Positions 41,501 through 49,684 of a stretch of 64,000 nt of DNA are shown piece by piece; the stretch's first letter is position 1; each line of letters starts with the position of its first letter. A model generated the notes under the pieces. That model had not been told where the DNA came from. It saw nothing but the letters and a program-made list of their open reading frames with translations, and did no database searches. Position numbers and translations under genes: made by a program. This DNA is from Enterobacter cloacae. GTDB taxonomy: Bacteria; Pseudomonadota; Gammaproteobacteria; Enterobacterales; Enterobacteriaceae. The DNA is taken from positions 1,922,001-1,986,000 of the forward strand of contig NZ_CP056117.1 in NCBI RefSeq assembly GCF_013375935.1, read 5' to 3'.

Positions 41501-42943
41501 GTTAACGTCGCCGCCGAGTGTGCTGTTGGTCAGGTGCAGATCCACGCTGCCCTGGCCTGCTTCGATGTTGCCCTTCACGGTCGAACGGGTGATATCCAGC
41601 GTCGTCCTGGCCGCGCCGCTGGCGACAAGGCTGCCGCTGATTTGCGCGTTATCCAGCGTTGCAGAGACGCTTTCGCTGCCCTCCAGCAGGGTATGGCCGT
41701 TCACGCCGCTGTTGCTCAGCGTCAGAACGGCGGTTTTCTCCCCCTTCAGGCTCAGGGCGGTGCCGTCGGCCTGGTCGGAATTGCCGAGGGTGGAGTCGGT
41801 GACGTTAAGGGCGGCGTCGCTGCCCGCGCTGGCGTCGAGGATGCCGTCCAGCGTCGAGGCGGTTATCTCCAGCGCAACCTGTGCCGCCTTGCTGGCGGTA
41901 AGATTGCCGTGAAGGCGCGCCTGGGCCAGCGAGGCGGTGATGCTTCCTGTACCGGACAGCAGGGCATGGCCGCTCACCTCGCTGTTGTCCAGGGTCAGCA
42001 GGGTGGTCGCGCCGTTCTTCATCGTCACGGCGTTACCGTCGGCCTGGATCGTTTTGCTAATGGTGGAGTCTTTAACGCTCAGCGCGTTGGTGCTGCCGGT
42101 GCTGGCAATATTGACCGACCCTGTGATGCGGCTGTTATCAATCGTCACCGCGTGCGTTTTATCAGGGGTTGAGCCGTTGGTGATATTGATGGCGTTGTCC
42201 GTGGCGGTCACGGCACCGGTGGTGTCGATGCTGCTGTTTATAACGGAGATAGTGTTGTCATTTTTGGTTGAGCTCAGCAGAATGCTGCCGCCCTGAATGC
42301 GGCTGTCGCGCAGGGTAATATCGTGTGTTCCCGCCCCGCCGGCCAGGATCTTGCCGTTAATAACGCTGCCGTTCTGGATATCAATATCGGTGTTGCCATT
42401 GTCGCCGGCGGAGAGGTAAATGGCGTAGCCTTTAGCATAATTTTTCGAGAACGTCGGCGTTCTGGCGGTCTTATCGTAATCCACCTGGGCGCTGGCGCCG
42501 TTCAGGGTAGAGTCATCGATAATGATTTTGGTATGGGTCGTAGCGCCCCCGGCTTCAAGCCAGTCTACCTTAGCGTTGTTGGCCAGGGTTATCGCGGCCG
42601 AGCCGTTTTTACTGGCGTTGATGTAATACCCGCTGAGATCCGCGCCGTCCACCCTAAGCTGCTGCACGTCGCTTGCCTGACGGGAAGAGCTGCCGCTGGC
42701 GAAATAGATATTCTGTTTTTTGGCCTGACCGTTAATCGCTGCGTCCTGGGTTGGCTGGGTAAAATACCAGGCCGTCGGCACGGGATCCAGTTTTGAGGTC
42801 ATCTGGTATTCGGTCAATCCGCAGGTTCCGGCGGCTGAAAAAGTAGTGCAGGTGTTGGCAAACGATGGTGCCAGCATCAGGCTGCCACCTAATATCATGC
42901 TCATACTTGCGGCGACTTTCGTCAGTTGAAATGATTCCGTCAT
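38567..42943 (-). CDS. Large autotransporter (AIDA/pertactin-like, type V secretion)
   Basis: This 1458-residue surface protein has a signal peptide (residues ~1-29, ending near APSFAN). Two Cys follow in the first 12 mature residues (NTCTTFSAAGTCG). A long passenger of short beta-strand repeats (xxLxxxxSxxxGxxx, residues ~100-1150) is typical of a parallel beta-helix. The C-terminal beta-barrel (about 1180-1458) starts near VWVHALYGN and ends in aromatic WSLAF. Residues ~287-466 are two diverged copies of a 91-residue unit. Adhesion or aggregation is likely but unproven. The AT-rich promoter faces a LuxR-type gene. Confidence 0.92.
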   Translation of the reverse strand: MTESFQLTKVAASMSMILGGSLMLAPSFANTCTTFSAAGTCGLTEYQMTSKLDPVPTAWYFTQPTQDAAINGQAKKQNIYFASGSSSRQASDVQQLRVDGADLSGYYINASKNGSAAITLANNAKVDWLEAGGATTHTKIIIDDSTLNGASAQVDYDKTARTPTFSKNYAKGYAIYLSAGDNGNTDIDIQNGSVINGKILAGGAGTHDITLRDSRIQGGSILLSSTKNDNTISVINSSIDTTGAVTATDNAINITNGSTPDKTHAVTIDNSRITGSVNIASTGSTNALSVKDSTISKTIQADGNAVTMKNGATTLLTLDNSEVSGHALLSGTGSITASLAQARLHGNLTASKAAQVALEITASTLDGILDASAGSDAALNVTDSTLGNSDQADGTALSLKGEKTAVLTLSNSGVNGHTLLEGSESVSATLDNAQISGSLVASGAARTTLDITRSTVKGNIEAGQGSVDLHLTNSTLGGDVNLASDGQKASDVWLDNSRVAGHLYGGAASTLHLAAMPTFEGAQFSRFGTLEVTGDTVLNGGFTNNNVGSALNVKGNTVTAPVRLSSGKLTFSHTRLVADTLALSSGASLNLANHSQLQTRADQLFNAAASSTEPVKYNDTGARTHLTDSTLILTDAAYQLDYVKGVNGLLGQSQGNALVMLGTLQNPENASGTASVIDAAITGAVLANTQVTSAKNQLYIGAESAPSDQAIAVPTGFGASQLRFEGEGKPSVTIGNAQSLTLTGAAGALIEVAGAPQTPVAVAVNNGTLNLGVTAMQDVTAHLTGTVTIAPQGTMNVVAGDHTLTSGGTAAGIVSSGLLNVAHQATLHADAALQDQGQLAVTGALLAGQLTAAEASQIAVGDSTAAGSLMAERLDLQGARLFIDPAWTPGGTLADASRVASGGSEVNGRVTVGQNALLVLGDTSTAVAEARFADSGLRWGENAITAAVPIQAPQYLNAAQGGLRVDGTLTGSSADRDAAFNSVDFADRSLLMLSTKEMTNGQAALNATGGSLSVADSAALYVADAKANQTYAVARGFSDVSIAGNGWQNENLLLNKLLTATTQERDGEVLVTTRARAAQDVLPGVVTAHALDRLIASGENSRTATQAGARYLSVAIDIPQASVEDVVSTVNSAAQIATAGGVQHNTWAAGSAAVDAVMERNSVANAALQPADTDASVWVHALYGNPRSSDLRAGNLSYGQDSSFYGLMMGGDKAWQTDRGTLRSGAAFHAGNGDSDSRGDVSATHNDFSFWGITLYQNWSQDRWNLTGDVSLTQTSSNVDQKQPGWMEAGGKLKANVDGMLFSAGVRGEYLIETNVLDIIPHAGVRYNQLTTDAFDTKNSQDERVFHTDKGTQTIWQFPVGVKVAKAFSLDSGWTLSPQADAAVVAVSGDRESQNTLHTVGISASDTIRAEIMDDTAFNGQLGIKMQKRNMTFGVGYNVNASQHDTSQTVSATWSLAF
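41546..42085 (-). repeat. Tandem 91-residue repeat inside the autotransporter passenger
   Basis: Residues ~287-375 and ~376-466 align with an offset of 91. Compare VKDSTISKTIQADGNAVTMK with VTDSTLGNSDQADGTALSLK, and SGHALLSGTGSITASL with NGHTLLEGSESVSATL. A third partial unit begins near LTNSTLGGDV. Confidence 0.8.
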
Positions 42944-43277
42944 TTTAATTCCCTCTATATAGCGCTACGCCGTTTATTTCGCTTACGCAAATATAAAAAC
43001 GTATACACGGATTAATCCTTCGTTACATTTTGCAGCATAACACACGGGAATATGGCTTAAGGTCAGATTGGTCTACTCGTTATTGGAAAAGTCTCATCAG
43101 CAAATATATCCCGCTGTAATTACATGTGAATAATTTATCTAATTGCGGTATTTTGCGAGGAAGCGCACGAATTGCCTCTTATTGCTTAGGAATATTCTTA
43201 TAATCTCGCGAAAAGTAGTAATTGAAATTAAATAGATTCTCACTGATTATATTTATATCCACAGTGATGATAGGGTA
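42944..43277. promoter_or_regulatory. AT-rich divergent control region, autotransporter / LuxR-type regulator
   Basis: This 334-base gene-free region is markedly AT-rich (for example the stretches 43121-43150 and 43190-43260). Such regions upstream of surface genes are common H-NS targets. No specific operator was recognised. The divergent layout suggests the LuxR-type protein may control the autotransporter. Confidence 0.5.
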
Positions 43278-43895
43278 ATGGCGATGATTATAGTTGTGAC
43301 ATCCTGTAGATATTTCAGGCAGGGCTTTGCCGCGCTGGCAGAAAGCATGAGGATTGAGGCACCTTCATTCAAAAAGGTGCTGTATATCGATGATATTAAA
43401 CACGTCAAAAAAGAGGAGCTTTTGCGCGCTAAAGTCGTCCTGGTGGATTATGGCCAGTCGGATATCAGCGTGCTGAATAGTTTGCTGGAAATAAAAAATC
43501 GCTACGAGAACAGCTATTTTATTCTTGTTACCCGGGATATCTGCTATGACAGCACGATAGAAAATATTCTTATTAATACCATTGCGGACTGCACCATCGA
43601 CTGTAAAATCGCCGTACGTAAAATTAGCGCCTGTCTTGCCCATTTTGCGCTTGAAGATCAGCAGGTGACGATTGTCAAAAATAGCCGCTGGCACCATCTC
43701 GAAAAAGAAAAACGCCTGACGCGAATGGAAACGATGCTGCTGCCTTATATTGTGTCAGGAAAAAAGAATAAAGAGATTACGCGCTACCTGGATCTGACGG
43801 GAAAAACCGTCAGCCACCATCGGCGCAATATTTATCGAAAATTCGCGGTCACTAATTTGACCGGGCTTTATAAAAAGTTCGACCACAGCGTATAA
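43278..43895 (+). CDS. LuxR-type transcriptional regulator
   Basis: The 205-residue protein ends in a LuxR/FixJ-type helix-turn-helix (residues ~140-200: LTRMETMLLPYIVSGKKNKEI, then LDLTGKTVSHHRRNIYRKF). The N-terminal ~125 residues look like a degenerate receiver-like domain (VVLVDYG, YFILVTRD) without clear phosphorylation chemistry. The architecture resembles orphan fimbrial or capsule regulators such as EcpR, BglJ or RcsA. It is divergent from the autotransporter and 19 bases upstream of an unknown small gene. The ATG at 43284 is an alternative start. Confidence 0.85.
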   Translation: MAMIIVVTSCRYFRQGFAALAESMRIEAPSFKKVLYIDDIKHVKKEELLRAKVVLVDYGQSDISVLNSLLEIKNRYENSYFILVTRDICYDSTIENILINTIADCTIDCKIAVRKISACLAHFALEDQQVTIVKNSRWHHLEKEKRLTRMETMLLPYIVSGKKNKEITRYLDLTGKTVSHHRRNIYRKFAVTNLTGLYKKFDHSV

Positions 43896-43914
43896 GCCGC
43901 AAGGGGCTCATTAA

Positions 43915-44265
43915 ATGGATAAAATGATTGCCGTACAAAAAAGGCTGGAGGCCGCGCTCTTGATTCTTGCAGAGGATGCGGAGATTAAAGCGCGACAGGA
44001 GCGTATTTATCACGAGTGCTTGTGCCACATAACTCTGCATGATATGCCACGGGTGTTGCGCAGGGATTATTATCAGCTCCTGTCTTTAACCAACATGCTC
44101 TGTCGCGAAATCGGCCACAGGCACTCTCACGGCGCGATGCAGGTTGATGCGGAACAGCAGCTGGTCACTGTCCTGCCGCGCAGGCTGTTGCTGCTCTATA
44201 AGCGACTGACGGAGTGGATGGCGATTGAAACCTATCTTCGCAGCCAGCAGCACGTTCTGAGCTAA
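43915..44265 (+). CDS. Hypothetical 116-residue protein
   Basis: I do not recognise this protein. It appears all-helical and charged, with Leu/Arg-rich amphipathic stretches (RLEAALLILAEDAEIKARQER and LLPRRLLLLYKRLTEW-type composition), two Cys near residues 36-38 and a further CREIGHRHSHG segment. There is no signal peptide or membrane helix. The start lies 19 bases after the LuxR-type gene, with AAGGGGC upstream, so it is probably co-transcribed and could be a regulatory partner. Confidence 0.7.
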   Translation: MDKMIAVQKRLEAALLILAEDAEIKARQERIYHECLCHITLHDMPRVLRRDYYQLLSLTNMLCREIGHRHSHGAMQVDAEQQLVTVLPRRLLLLYKRLTEWMAIETYLRSQQHVLS

Positions 44266-44462
44266 TTATCAGAATTTACGGGCTATTCACCTCGTTTCTC
44301 AATGCTCTTCTTGAGAACGGCTTTCGTCGCGCGCTGGGCTGCGAGGTTTTGAATCCGCCCGGCTTCTGTCTCCGATAATTTAAAATTAAACCCCCTTTCT
44401 TTTTACGGACGCTTTTCCCCCTGTTATATCTGTCGGCAAATTCTTTATTTCCCGGATCGCAG

Positions 44463-45638
44463 ATGAAAACACGACTCCTCCTGTGCGCTGGCCTGTTAGC
44501 CTCCTCCAGTGTTCATGCCAGCGCCCTCTATTTTTATGAAGCTGGCACCGAAGATACCGCGCTTGCCGGCGCGGGGCAGGCGGCTCGCGCGCAGGATGCC
44601 TCCACCATCATGACCAACCCTGCCGGCATGACGCGGTTGCCGGAGCATATGGTGACCGGTGGCTTACAGGTGATGGATGGGTCCATCGATAACCAGCTTG
44701 ATAACGATGCCCATCAAAGCCCCGGCGACGTGATGAAAACCATTCCGAATGCCAGCGCTTTTTACAGTCAGAAAATGACCGATAACCTGTATGCCGGGAT
44801 CGGGCTTTACGGCAACTATGGCCTGGGGATCGACTACGGCAGCTGGGCGGGCGACAGGCTGATCAAAAAGAGCACCATGGTGGCGATGACGCTCAGCCCG
44901 TCCCTGGCCTATAAGCTCAACGACCGTCTCTCGCTGGGGGCTTCTGCCAACGTCAATTACGGATACTTCTCGCTGACCCGCAACGTCAACGATAACGACT
45001 ATCGGCAGCATGACGAGGACTGGGTCATGAGCTATCGGCTCGGGCTGCTGATGCAGCTGACTGACCAGACGCGGGCCGGTATTACATGGAACAGCGAGAC
45101 GGACTATCGCTTCAATATTGACGGTAAAGCTCGGCTGCAAGGCGGTGCATACGATCTGCCGGTATCGGCACAGGTCCGAGCGCCGCAGCAAATTATGCTC
45201 AGCCTCGTTCACGATATAAACGCTCAGTGGTCGGTGATGGGCGATCTTGGCTGGCAGGACTGGAGCCAGTTCGGTGCACCGCAAATCGTCTTGGGTGACC
45301 AGCGGCTGAATAACGTCAGCCGCATGAAGGATACCTGGCACGGCGCGGCGGGCGTACAGTATCGCCCAACCGCTCAGTGGCGACTCAACGCCGGCGTGGC
45401 GTTTGACAGCTCGCCGTATGAAAGCCAGAGCGATGTGGCCTTAACCTTACCTACCGGCGATGAGTGGCGGTTCGGGGCGGGGGCGCAGTATCAGATCACC
45501 CCGGCCAGCAATATTGGTGTTGCCGTCTCGTACCTTCACATGCAGTCATCGCGCGTGAAATCGCCGGATATCTTTGCCGGAAGCTACAACCAACCTTATC
45601 TTTGGTTTGCCAGCGTTAACTATAGCTATCAGTTTTGA
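44463..45638 (+). CDS. FadL/OmpP1-type outer-membrane transport protein
   Basis: The 391-residue protein has a signal peptide (LLCAGLLASSSVHASA) and the OMPP1/FadL/TodX family signature of an N-terminal plug with TALAGAGQAARAQDASTIMTNPAGMTRLP. Alternating beta-strands and a C-terminal aromatic NYSYQF end indicate a beta-barrel. Members import hydrophobic molecules. It is shorter than E. coli FadL (446) and is not FadL itself. Translation begins with a weak ribosome-binding site. An IprA-like regulator follows. Confidence 0.88.
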   Translation: MKTRLLLCAGLLASSSVHASALYFYEAGTEDTALAGAGQAARAQDASTIMTNPAGMTRLPEHMVTGGLQVMDGSIDNQLDNDAHQSPGDVMKTIPNASAFYSQKMTDNLYAGIGLYGNYGLGIDYGSWAGDRLIKKSTMVAMTLSPSLAYKLNDRLSLGASANVNYGYFSLTRNVNDNDYRQHDEDWVMSYRLGLLMQLTDQTRAGITWNSETDYRFNIDGKARLQGGAYDLPVSAQVRAPQQIMLSLVHDINAQWSVMGDLGWQDWSQFGAPQIVLGDQRLNNVSRMKDTWHGAAGVQYRPTAQWRLNAGVAFDSSPYESQSDVALTLPTGDEWRFGAGAQYQITPASNIGVAVSYLHMQSSRVKSPDIFAGSYNQPYLWFASVNYSYQF

Positions 45639-45701
45639 TCTGCTAACCGCTTAAAATATATGGTCTATAATGGCAGGTACTTAATGTCGGAAGGTTGCGC
45701 C

Positions 45702-46331
45702 ATGCATATTTTACCGCCCGTTCGGCCAGAACGCTCTATCGAAAGACTGACCGCTATCCTTGAGCCGATAGCGGAGAAGGTGAAAGTGGTCCCCCGCAAG
45801 CGCCTCACCTGGTTACGGAAAGGGAAGCAGCAGATGTATCTCTTTCTCGAAGGGGAGCTGTCGCTGCTGCGCGCCTCCGATGGGCTGGTGGTGGTAACCG
45901 TCTACGAGCCGCATCTGTTTGGCATTGCGGAGATGATCCAGCCCACGCAGGGGCATTTTCTGCGTGCGGAGAGGGAGTCGACCATTTTGCGTATCGATGC
46001 GGACGAGGCTGCAGCGCTGTTTCGCGCAAGGGGCGTCTGGGAAGATGTCGCGGCGCTGCTTTCATACCACACGGCATATTTAATATTCCGCGATGCCCAG
46101 GTACTACAGCAGCGTACCTATTCCGTTATTCGTAACCATCTTCAGGAGATGATTTTGCTCCCTGAAGAGGCGCGTATGCGCACCACTATTCTGGAATACA
46201 TTCAGGATCGTACTTTGCTTTCACGCAGCAGTATTCTCAACGTATTGTCCGCCCTTAAGCAGGGAGAGTATATCGCCTTTAAGCGCGGTGGATATCTGCT
46301 TGAAGTCCGGCATTTGCCCGAGTCATTCTAG
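45702..46331 (+). CDS. IprA/YaiV-like winged-helix regulator
   Basis: The ATG at 45702 is chosen because GGAAGG lies seven bases upstream, giving 209 residues; ATG codons at 45660 and 45684 are alternatives. The N-terminal part resembles a cyclic-nucleotide-type beta barrel (RKGKQQMYLFLEGELSLLR). The C-terminal part is a winged helix (LLSRSSILNVLSALKQGEYI). The IprA family affects peroxide resistance in Salmonella. Here it lies between two outer-membrane protein genes, so it may regulate envelope functions. Confidence 0.8.
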   Translation: MHILPPVRPERSIERLTAILEPIAEKVKVVPRKRLTWLRKGKQQMYLFLEGELSLLRASDGLVVVTVYEPHLFGIAEMIQPTQGHFLRAERESTILRIDADEAAALFRARGVWEDVAALLSYHTAYLIFRDAQVLQQRTYSVIRNHLQEMILLPEEARMRTTILEYIQDRTLLSRSSILNVLSALKQGEYIAFKRGGYLLEVRHLPESF

Positions 46332-46431
46332 CGGGAATTTAAAATTAAACAGAAATCAAATTAACGCTGCCGTTATTTTTCTATATCGTTTGCTTCCTGA
46401 AGTTTATCTTTATCAAGTAAACGGTATATTT

Positions 46432-47043
46432 ATGAAAAAGACAGTTATCGCTTTGGTTATGGTTAGCGCATTCTCCGCTACTTCCGCGTTTGCCGCCGCA
46501 GATGCGGGCACATGGTATGGCGGAGCGAAATTCGGCTGGTCCCACTATTTTGATACCAGTACGGGCTCAAAAGCGCAGGATAATACTCATTCCGACCACT
46601 TTGATTTTGACCATGATAATATTGGTGGCGGTGTTTATACGGGTTACCAGATTACCCCGTGGCTTGCGGTAGAAGGCGGTTATGATTATTTAGGCAATAT
46701 GCAGATAAAAGGCCAGCACGGTGCGGGAGCGCAGATGAAGGCGCAGGGCCTGCAAATGTCCCTGAAGGCCAGCTACGCGCTGACCAGCGACTGGGATATC
46801 TACGGTCGTGCCGGTGCGATGGGCTATCGTGCTGAATCCGATGTAAGTGGTCACAATCGTTTTGAAACAGGCGTGCGCCCGCTTGTTGCCGTCGGTACTG
46901 AATACGCGTTCAACAAGAGCTGGGCTGGCCGTCTCGAGTACCAGTGGGTCAGCAATGTGGGTAACGCTAACCAGATTGGCGTAAGCAGCGACCTGAGCTC
47001 CGTCACCGCAGGGCTAAGCTATCGCTTCGGTCAGTACGACTGA
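46432..47043 (+). CDS. Stand-alone OmpA-type outer-membrane beta-barrel protein
   Basis: The 203-residue precursor has a signal peptide (residues 1-21) and aligns with the N-terminal eight-stranded barrel of OmpA: mature GTWYGGAKFGWSHYF, GYDYLGNMQIKGQ, DIYGRAGAMGYRAE and a terminal LSYRFGQ. It lacks the periplasmic peptidoglycan-binding domain of OmpA. The first surface loop (residues 50-63) is rich in His and Asp (DNTHSDHFDFDHDN). It is followed by a bidirectional terminator. Confidence 0.88.
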   Translation: MKKTVIALVMVSAFSATSAFAAADAGTWYGGAKFGWSHYFDTSTGSKAQDNTHSDHFDFDHDNIGGGVYTGYQITPWLAVEGGYDYLGNMQIKGQHGAGAQMKAQGLQMSLKASYALTSDWDIYGRAGAMGYRAESDVSGHNRFETGVRPLVAVGTEYAFNKSWAGRLEYQWVSNVGNANQIGVSSDLSSVTAGLSYRFGQYD

Positions 47044-47065
47044 AGCGCGTGACAGGTCCCCGAAT

Positions 47066-47097
47066 AAAAACCCGGCTGCCAGAATGCCGGGTTTTTA
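47066..47097. terminator. Bidirectional terminator
   Basis: AAAAACCCGGC, TGCCAGAAT and GCCGGGTTTTT sit between the OmpA-like gene (plus) and the convergent lipoprotein gene (minus). Confidence 0.88.
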
Positions 47098-47100
47098 CGT

Positions 47101-47499
47101 TCAGCCGGCCATAAGCGGCTTAAGTACGATATGAATATTCTGCAGCCCCGTTATGTTTTTATCCTTCAGGTACTGCTGATTAACCATATCTAATTGTTCC
47201 AGTTTGGTCAGCGAGGCATAAACGCGCTGAACGGCACTGTCCGAAACAAAAATTTCTTTTGCGCTCGTGTTCTGAAGATATTCTGATTTCAGCGCGTGCG
47301 TTAATGTATCAATCTGCTGCTTATTATCCTGATACAGCGACGCAATATGAGAAATATCTGTCGCAGCCGGTTTTTCTCCCGGCAGCACCAGCGAGATTTG
47401 CAGATGGTTAATCTGTTCCACCTTGTCCGGCGGGGGAGAACTACATCCTGATAATGTGCTCAGGCTAAATATAGCCAAAAAGAGAGGCAGGCTCTTCAT
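47101..47499 (-). CDS. Putative lipoprotein of unknown function
   Basis: The 132-residue product starts at MKSLPLFLAIF and has a clear lipobox LSGC at residues ~16-19, so acylation and membrane anchoring are expected. The remainder is helical and hydrophilic. I recognise no domain. It converges with the OmpA-like gene and is divergent from the alkylsulfatase gene, with about 170 bases between them. An in-frame upstream ATG at 47529 would give a poorer signal sequence. Confidence 0.75.
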   Translation of the reverse strand: MKSLPLFLAIFSLSTLSGCSSPPPDKVEQINHLQISLVLPGEKPAATDISHIASLYQDNKQQIDTLTHALKSEYLQNTSAKEIFVSDSAVQRVYASLTKLEQLDMVNQQYLKDKNITGLQNIHIVLKPLMAG

Positions 47500-47668
47500 C
47501 GAATAACTCCGGGGAATAAAATGACGCATTATTATCCCTGACGGGGGTAGCAGCTGAAGAATAATGTTGTTTATTTATAAACGTTCTTTCTTTAGTCAAA
47601 AAAAAAGCCAGGTGATAGCCTCCTTTCCCCCATACGCCACCAGCGTGAATATGACATCTCGAGGATAT

Positions 47669-49651
47669 ATGAAGCTTAAAACTCTCGTTAGTGGAATGGT
47701 CGTTGCTGGTCTGCTATCGGCCTCGCTGGCCACCTTGCCTGTTATGGCAAAAAAGGAGGCGAAGGAAGCCACTGCCTATACGAAAGCGAACAACGATGCG
47801 CTGTATGGCCAGCTGCCCTTCTTTGATAAAACCGATTTCCGGAATGCACATAAAGGCTTCGTTGCCCCGCTGCCACAGGCGGTGATTAAGAGCGAAAAAG
47901 GCACCGTTATCTGGGATCCACGGCAATACGCTTTTATCAAAGAAGGGCAAAAAGCTCCGGGTACCGTCAACCCGAGCCTCTGGCGTCAGGCCCAGCTGAA
48001 CAATATCGGCGGCCTGTTTGAGGTGACGGAGGGCGTGTACCAGATCCGTAACCTCGATCTGTCGAACATGACCATCATTGAGGGGAAAGAAGGGATCGCC
48101 GTAGTCGATCCGCTGGTCTCTGCCCAAACGGCCAAAGCGGGCATGGCACTTTACGCTAAATACCGGGGTAAACGTCCGGTGGTGGCGGTGATCTACACCC
48201 ATAGCCACGTCGATCATTATGGCGGCGTGCGTGGCGTAGTCGATGAAGCCGACGTCGCGTCTGGCAAAGTGAAGGTCTACGCCCCCGCTGGTTTTATGGA
48301 AGAAGCGGTATCGGAAAATATCATGGTCGGGAATGCGATGAGCCGCCGCGCCAGCTATATCCACGGCAACCTGCTACAGCCCGACGCGAAAGGCCAGGTG
48401 GGGGCCGGTCTCGGAACCACCACCTCTGCCGGTACGGTGACGCTGATCGCCCCCACCAACTATATAACCGAAGACGGCCAGAAAGCGGTTATCGACGGCC
48501 TGACCTATGACTTTATGCTGGCGCCGGGTTCGGAAGCGCCGTCAGAAATGCTCTGGTACCTGGAAGAGAAAAAGCTCATTGAAGCCGCAGAGAACGTTAC
48601 CCACACGCTGCACAATACCTACTCCCTGCGCGGAGCCAAAATTCACGATCCGCTGGCGTGGTCGAAGTACATCAATAGCGCCATTGACCGGTGGGGAGAT
48701 AAAGCGGAAATCATCATGGCGCAGCACCACTGGCCCACGTGGGGTAATAAAAACGTGGTGAAGCTGATGAAAAGCCAGCGGGATATTTACCGCTACATCA
48801 ACGACCAGACGCTGAGGCTGGCAAATAAAGGGCTGACGCGGGATGAGATCGCCGCTAACTTTGCGCTGCCCTACGCGCTGGCGAAATCCTGGGCAGGCCG
48901 CGGCTATTACGGTTCGGTGAGCAACAACGTCAAAGCCACCTATGTCTATTATCTCGGCTGGTTCGACGGCAACCCGGCGTCGCTCGATGAACTGCCGCCG
49001 GTGGACGCGGCGAAAAAGTATGTCGACTACATGGGCGGAGCCAGCGCGATCCTTGAAAAAGCCCGTATTGATTATGCCCGGGGCAATTACCGCTGGGTGG
49101 CGCAGGTGATGAGTAAGGTCGTCTTTGCCGATCCGAATAATAAGGCAGCGCGCGAGCTGGAAGCGGACGCGCTCGAACAGCTGGGATATCAGGCCGAGTC
49201 AGGGCCGTGGCGTAACGCCTACCTGACCGGCGCGCAGGAGCTGCGTTACGGTGTAAAGAAAATGCCGACGCCCAAAACCGCCAGCCCGGATGCGGTCCGC
49301 GCCATGTCGACGGAGATGATTTTCGATTACTTCGGCGTTCACCTTAACGGCGTCAGGGCGGCGAATGCGAAAGGGGTCTTTAACGTGGATTTAGGCCGTG
49401 AAGGCGGAACGTACAGGCTGGAGCTGGAGAACGGCGTGCTGAATCATAGCGCCAACGCGCTGGCGAAAGATCCGGACGCGACCATAACCCTCAGCCGCGA
49501 GACGCTGAACAGGATCATCCTCAGGGAGACCACGCTGAAAAAGGCGCAGCAGGCAGGTGAGGTGACGATCGCCGGCAATGCCGCAAAGGTGGATGAGATG
49601 CTGCGCTGCATGGAGAGCTTCAGTTTCTGGTTTCCTGTCGTCACCCCTTAA
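47669..49651 (+). CDS. Periplasmic alkyl sulfatase (YjcS/SdsA1 family)
   Basis: This metallo-beta-lactamase-fold enzyme hydrolyses primary alkyl sulfates such as dodecyl sulfate to alcohol and sulfate. The start at 47669, behind GAGGATAT, gives 660 residues with a signal peptide ending near PVMAKK. The zinc-binding motif is YTHSHVDHYGG, with a further His in MAQHHWPTWGN. A helical dimerisation domain and a C-terminal SCP2-like domain (ATITLSRETLNRIIL) complete the SdsA1 architecture. It resembles E. coli YjcS but lies in a different context. Confidence 0.9.
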   Translation: MKLKTLVSGMVVAGLLSASLATLPVMAKKEAKEATAYTKANNDALYGQLPFFDKTDFRNAHKGFVAPLPQAVIKSEKGTVIWDPRQYAFIKEGQKAPGTVNPSLWRQAQLNNIGGLFEVTEGVYQIRNLDLSNMTIIEGKEGIAVVDPLVSAQTAKAGMALYAKYRGKRPVVAVIYTHSHVDHYGGVRGVVDEADVASGKVKVYAPAGFMEEAVSENIMVGNAMSRRASYIHGNLLQPDAKGQVGAGLGTTTSAGTVTLIAPTNYITEDGQKAVIDGLTYDFMLAPGSEAPSEMLWYLEEKKLIEAAENVTHTLHNTYSLRGAKIHDPLAWSKYINSAIDRWGDKAEIIMAQHHWPTWGNKNVVKLMKSQRDIYRYINDQTLRLANKGLTRDEIAANFALPYALAKSWAGRGYYGSVSNNVKATYVYYLGWFDGNPASLDELPPVDAAKKYVDYMGGASAILEKARIDYARGNYRWVAQVMSKVVFADPNNKAARELEADALEQLGYQAESGPWRNAYLTGAQELRYGVKKMPTPKTASPDAVRAMSTEMIFDYFGVHLNGVRAANAKGVFNVDLGREGGTYRLELENGVLNHSANALAKDPDATITLSRETLNRIILRETTLKKAQQAGEVTIAGNAAKVDEMLRCMESFSFWFPVVTP

Positions 49652-49655
49652 ACGT

Positions 49656-49681
49656 AAAAAAGGCTGCTTTCGCAGCCTTTT
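49656..49681. terminator. Bidirectional terminator after the alkyl sulfatase gene
   Basis: AAAAAAGGCTGC, TTTC and GCAGCCTTTT form a compact stem with A- and T-tracts on both sides, between convergent genes. Confidence 0.88.
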
Positions 49682-49684
49682 GCT

